This document shows, piece by piece, positions 5,594-5,836 of a stretch of DNA of 5,836 nucleotides; positions within the stretch are counted from its first letter, which is position 1, and every line of letters begins with the position of its first letter. Origin of the DNA: Gemmatimonadota bacterium (GTDB taxonomy: Bacteria; Gemmatimonadota; Gemmatimonadetes; Longimicrobiales; Gaopeijiaceae); the NCBI GenBank assembly GCA_002731735.1, contig PCCM01000034.1, positions 1 to 5,836 on the forward strand, written 5' to 3'. The notes beneath the pieces were generated by a model, which ran no database searches, was not told the origin of the DNA, and was given only the letters and a program-made list of their open reading frames with translations. Position numbers and translations under genes: made by a program.

Positions 5594-5836
5594 ATGAACG
5601 CGGTTGGAATCGTGACCATTGCGTTGGGGGTCCTCGTGGTGTGCTACCGGGGAACATTGCTGGTCGCCCCCGCGCCGACCCTGCGTTGGTTCAAGGAGAC
5701 CGTTGCGAGCAACGGTCGGCTCCGAACCTTTGGCTCGTTCCTTGTGACCCTCGGGGCAGCGATGGCTTGGGCAGGCGCCTCAGAGGACAGTGGATTGGCC
5801 ACCTTCCTGACAGTATTCGGCTGGGGGTTACTCGGG
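5594..5836 (+). CDS. Small membrane protein of unknown function (3' truncated)
   Basis: An open frame of 81 codons starts at an ATG behind a strong RBS and runs to the window edge without a stop. The product begins MNAVGIVTIALGVLVVCYRG, a hydrophobic helix with little charge before it. A short polar segment follows (PTLRWFKETVASNGRLRTFG), then a second hydrophobic stretch (about 47-63), an acidic turn (SEDSG) and the start of a third hydrophobic stretch. It therefore looks like a multi-pass inner-membrane protein. I do not recognise the family; the layout faintly recalls small DUF2065-like proteins, but that is not a call. Its place 33 bases after the ZIP gene suggests it belongs to the same operon and may act with the transporter or oxidase. 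Codon use matches the neighbours. Confidence 0.75.
   Translation, partial: MNAVGIVTIALGVLVVCYRGTLLVAPAPTLRWFKETVASNGRLRTFGSFLVTLGAAMAWAGASEDSGLATFLTVFGWGLLG

Overview
The window looks like a piece of chromosome from a GC-rich (roughly 60% by eye) diderm bacterium. A DUF4175-like Gln/Gly-rich protein next to heme genes, plus a Tat-exported copper oxidase, suggests Gemmatimonadota or a close relative. That placement is inferred from protein style only; no rRNA or marker gene is present. I see no mobile element, CRISPR array or tRNA.

Layout. (1) Bases 1-552 hold the 3' end of a large + strand gene with a (Gln-Gln-Gly)n repeat and a charged helical C-terminus, probably DUF4175 family. (2) A 183-base gap carries a nested palindrome/hairpin just before the ribosome binding site of hemH. 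(3) 736-1770 (+) is ferrochelatase, with an unusual Cys-containing C-terminal tail that may bind a [2Fe-2S] cluster. (4) A 77-base convergent gap rich in short repeats and small stems separates it from 1848-3128 (-), an FAD-dependent protoporphyrinogen/coproporphyrinogen oxidase (HemY type). Together these two genes encode the last steps of heme synthesis. (5) A 135-base AT-rich divergent intergenic region contains a 12-bp tandem repeat, promoter-like hexamers and a perfect 8-6-8 palindrome resembling operators of DtxR/MntR-family metalloregulators. (6) From there an apparent operon runs rightward: a Tat-exported two-domain multicopper oxidase (3264-4316), an overlapping ZIP-family metal transporter with an added extracytoplasmic domain (about 4313-5560), and the start of a small membrane protein (5594 to the window end).

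The strongest biological idea is that genes 6 form a metal-responsive module. A periplasmic laccase/ferroxidase-like enzyme and a ZIP permease would be co-expressed under a DtxR-type operator, and this operator lies in the same gap as the start of the heme oxidase gene. The metal (Fe, Mn, Cu or Zn) cannot be decided from the sequence. The individual protein families are well known. The combination, the ectodomain on the ZIP protein and the putative shared operator are the parts worth a second look.
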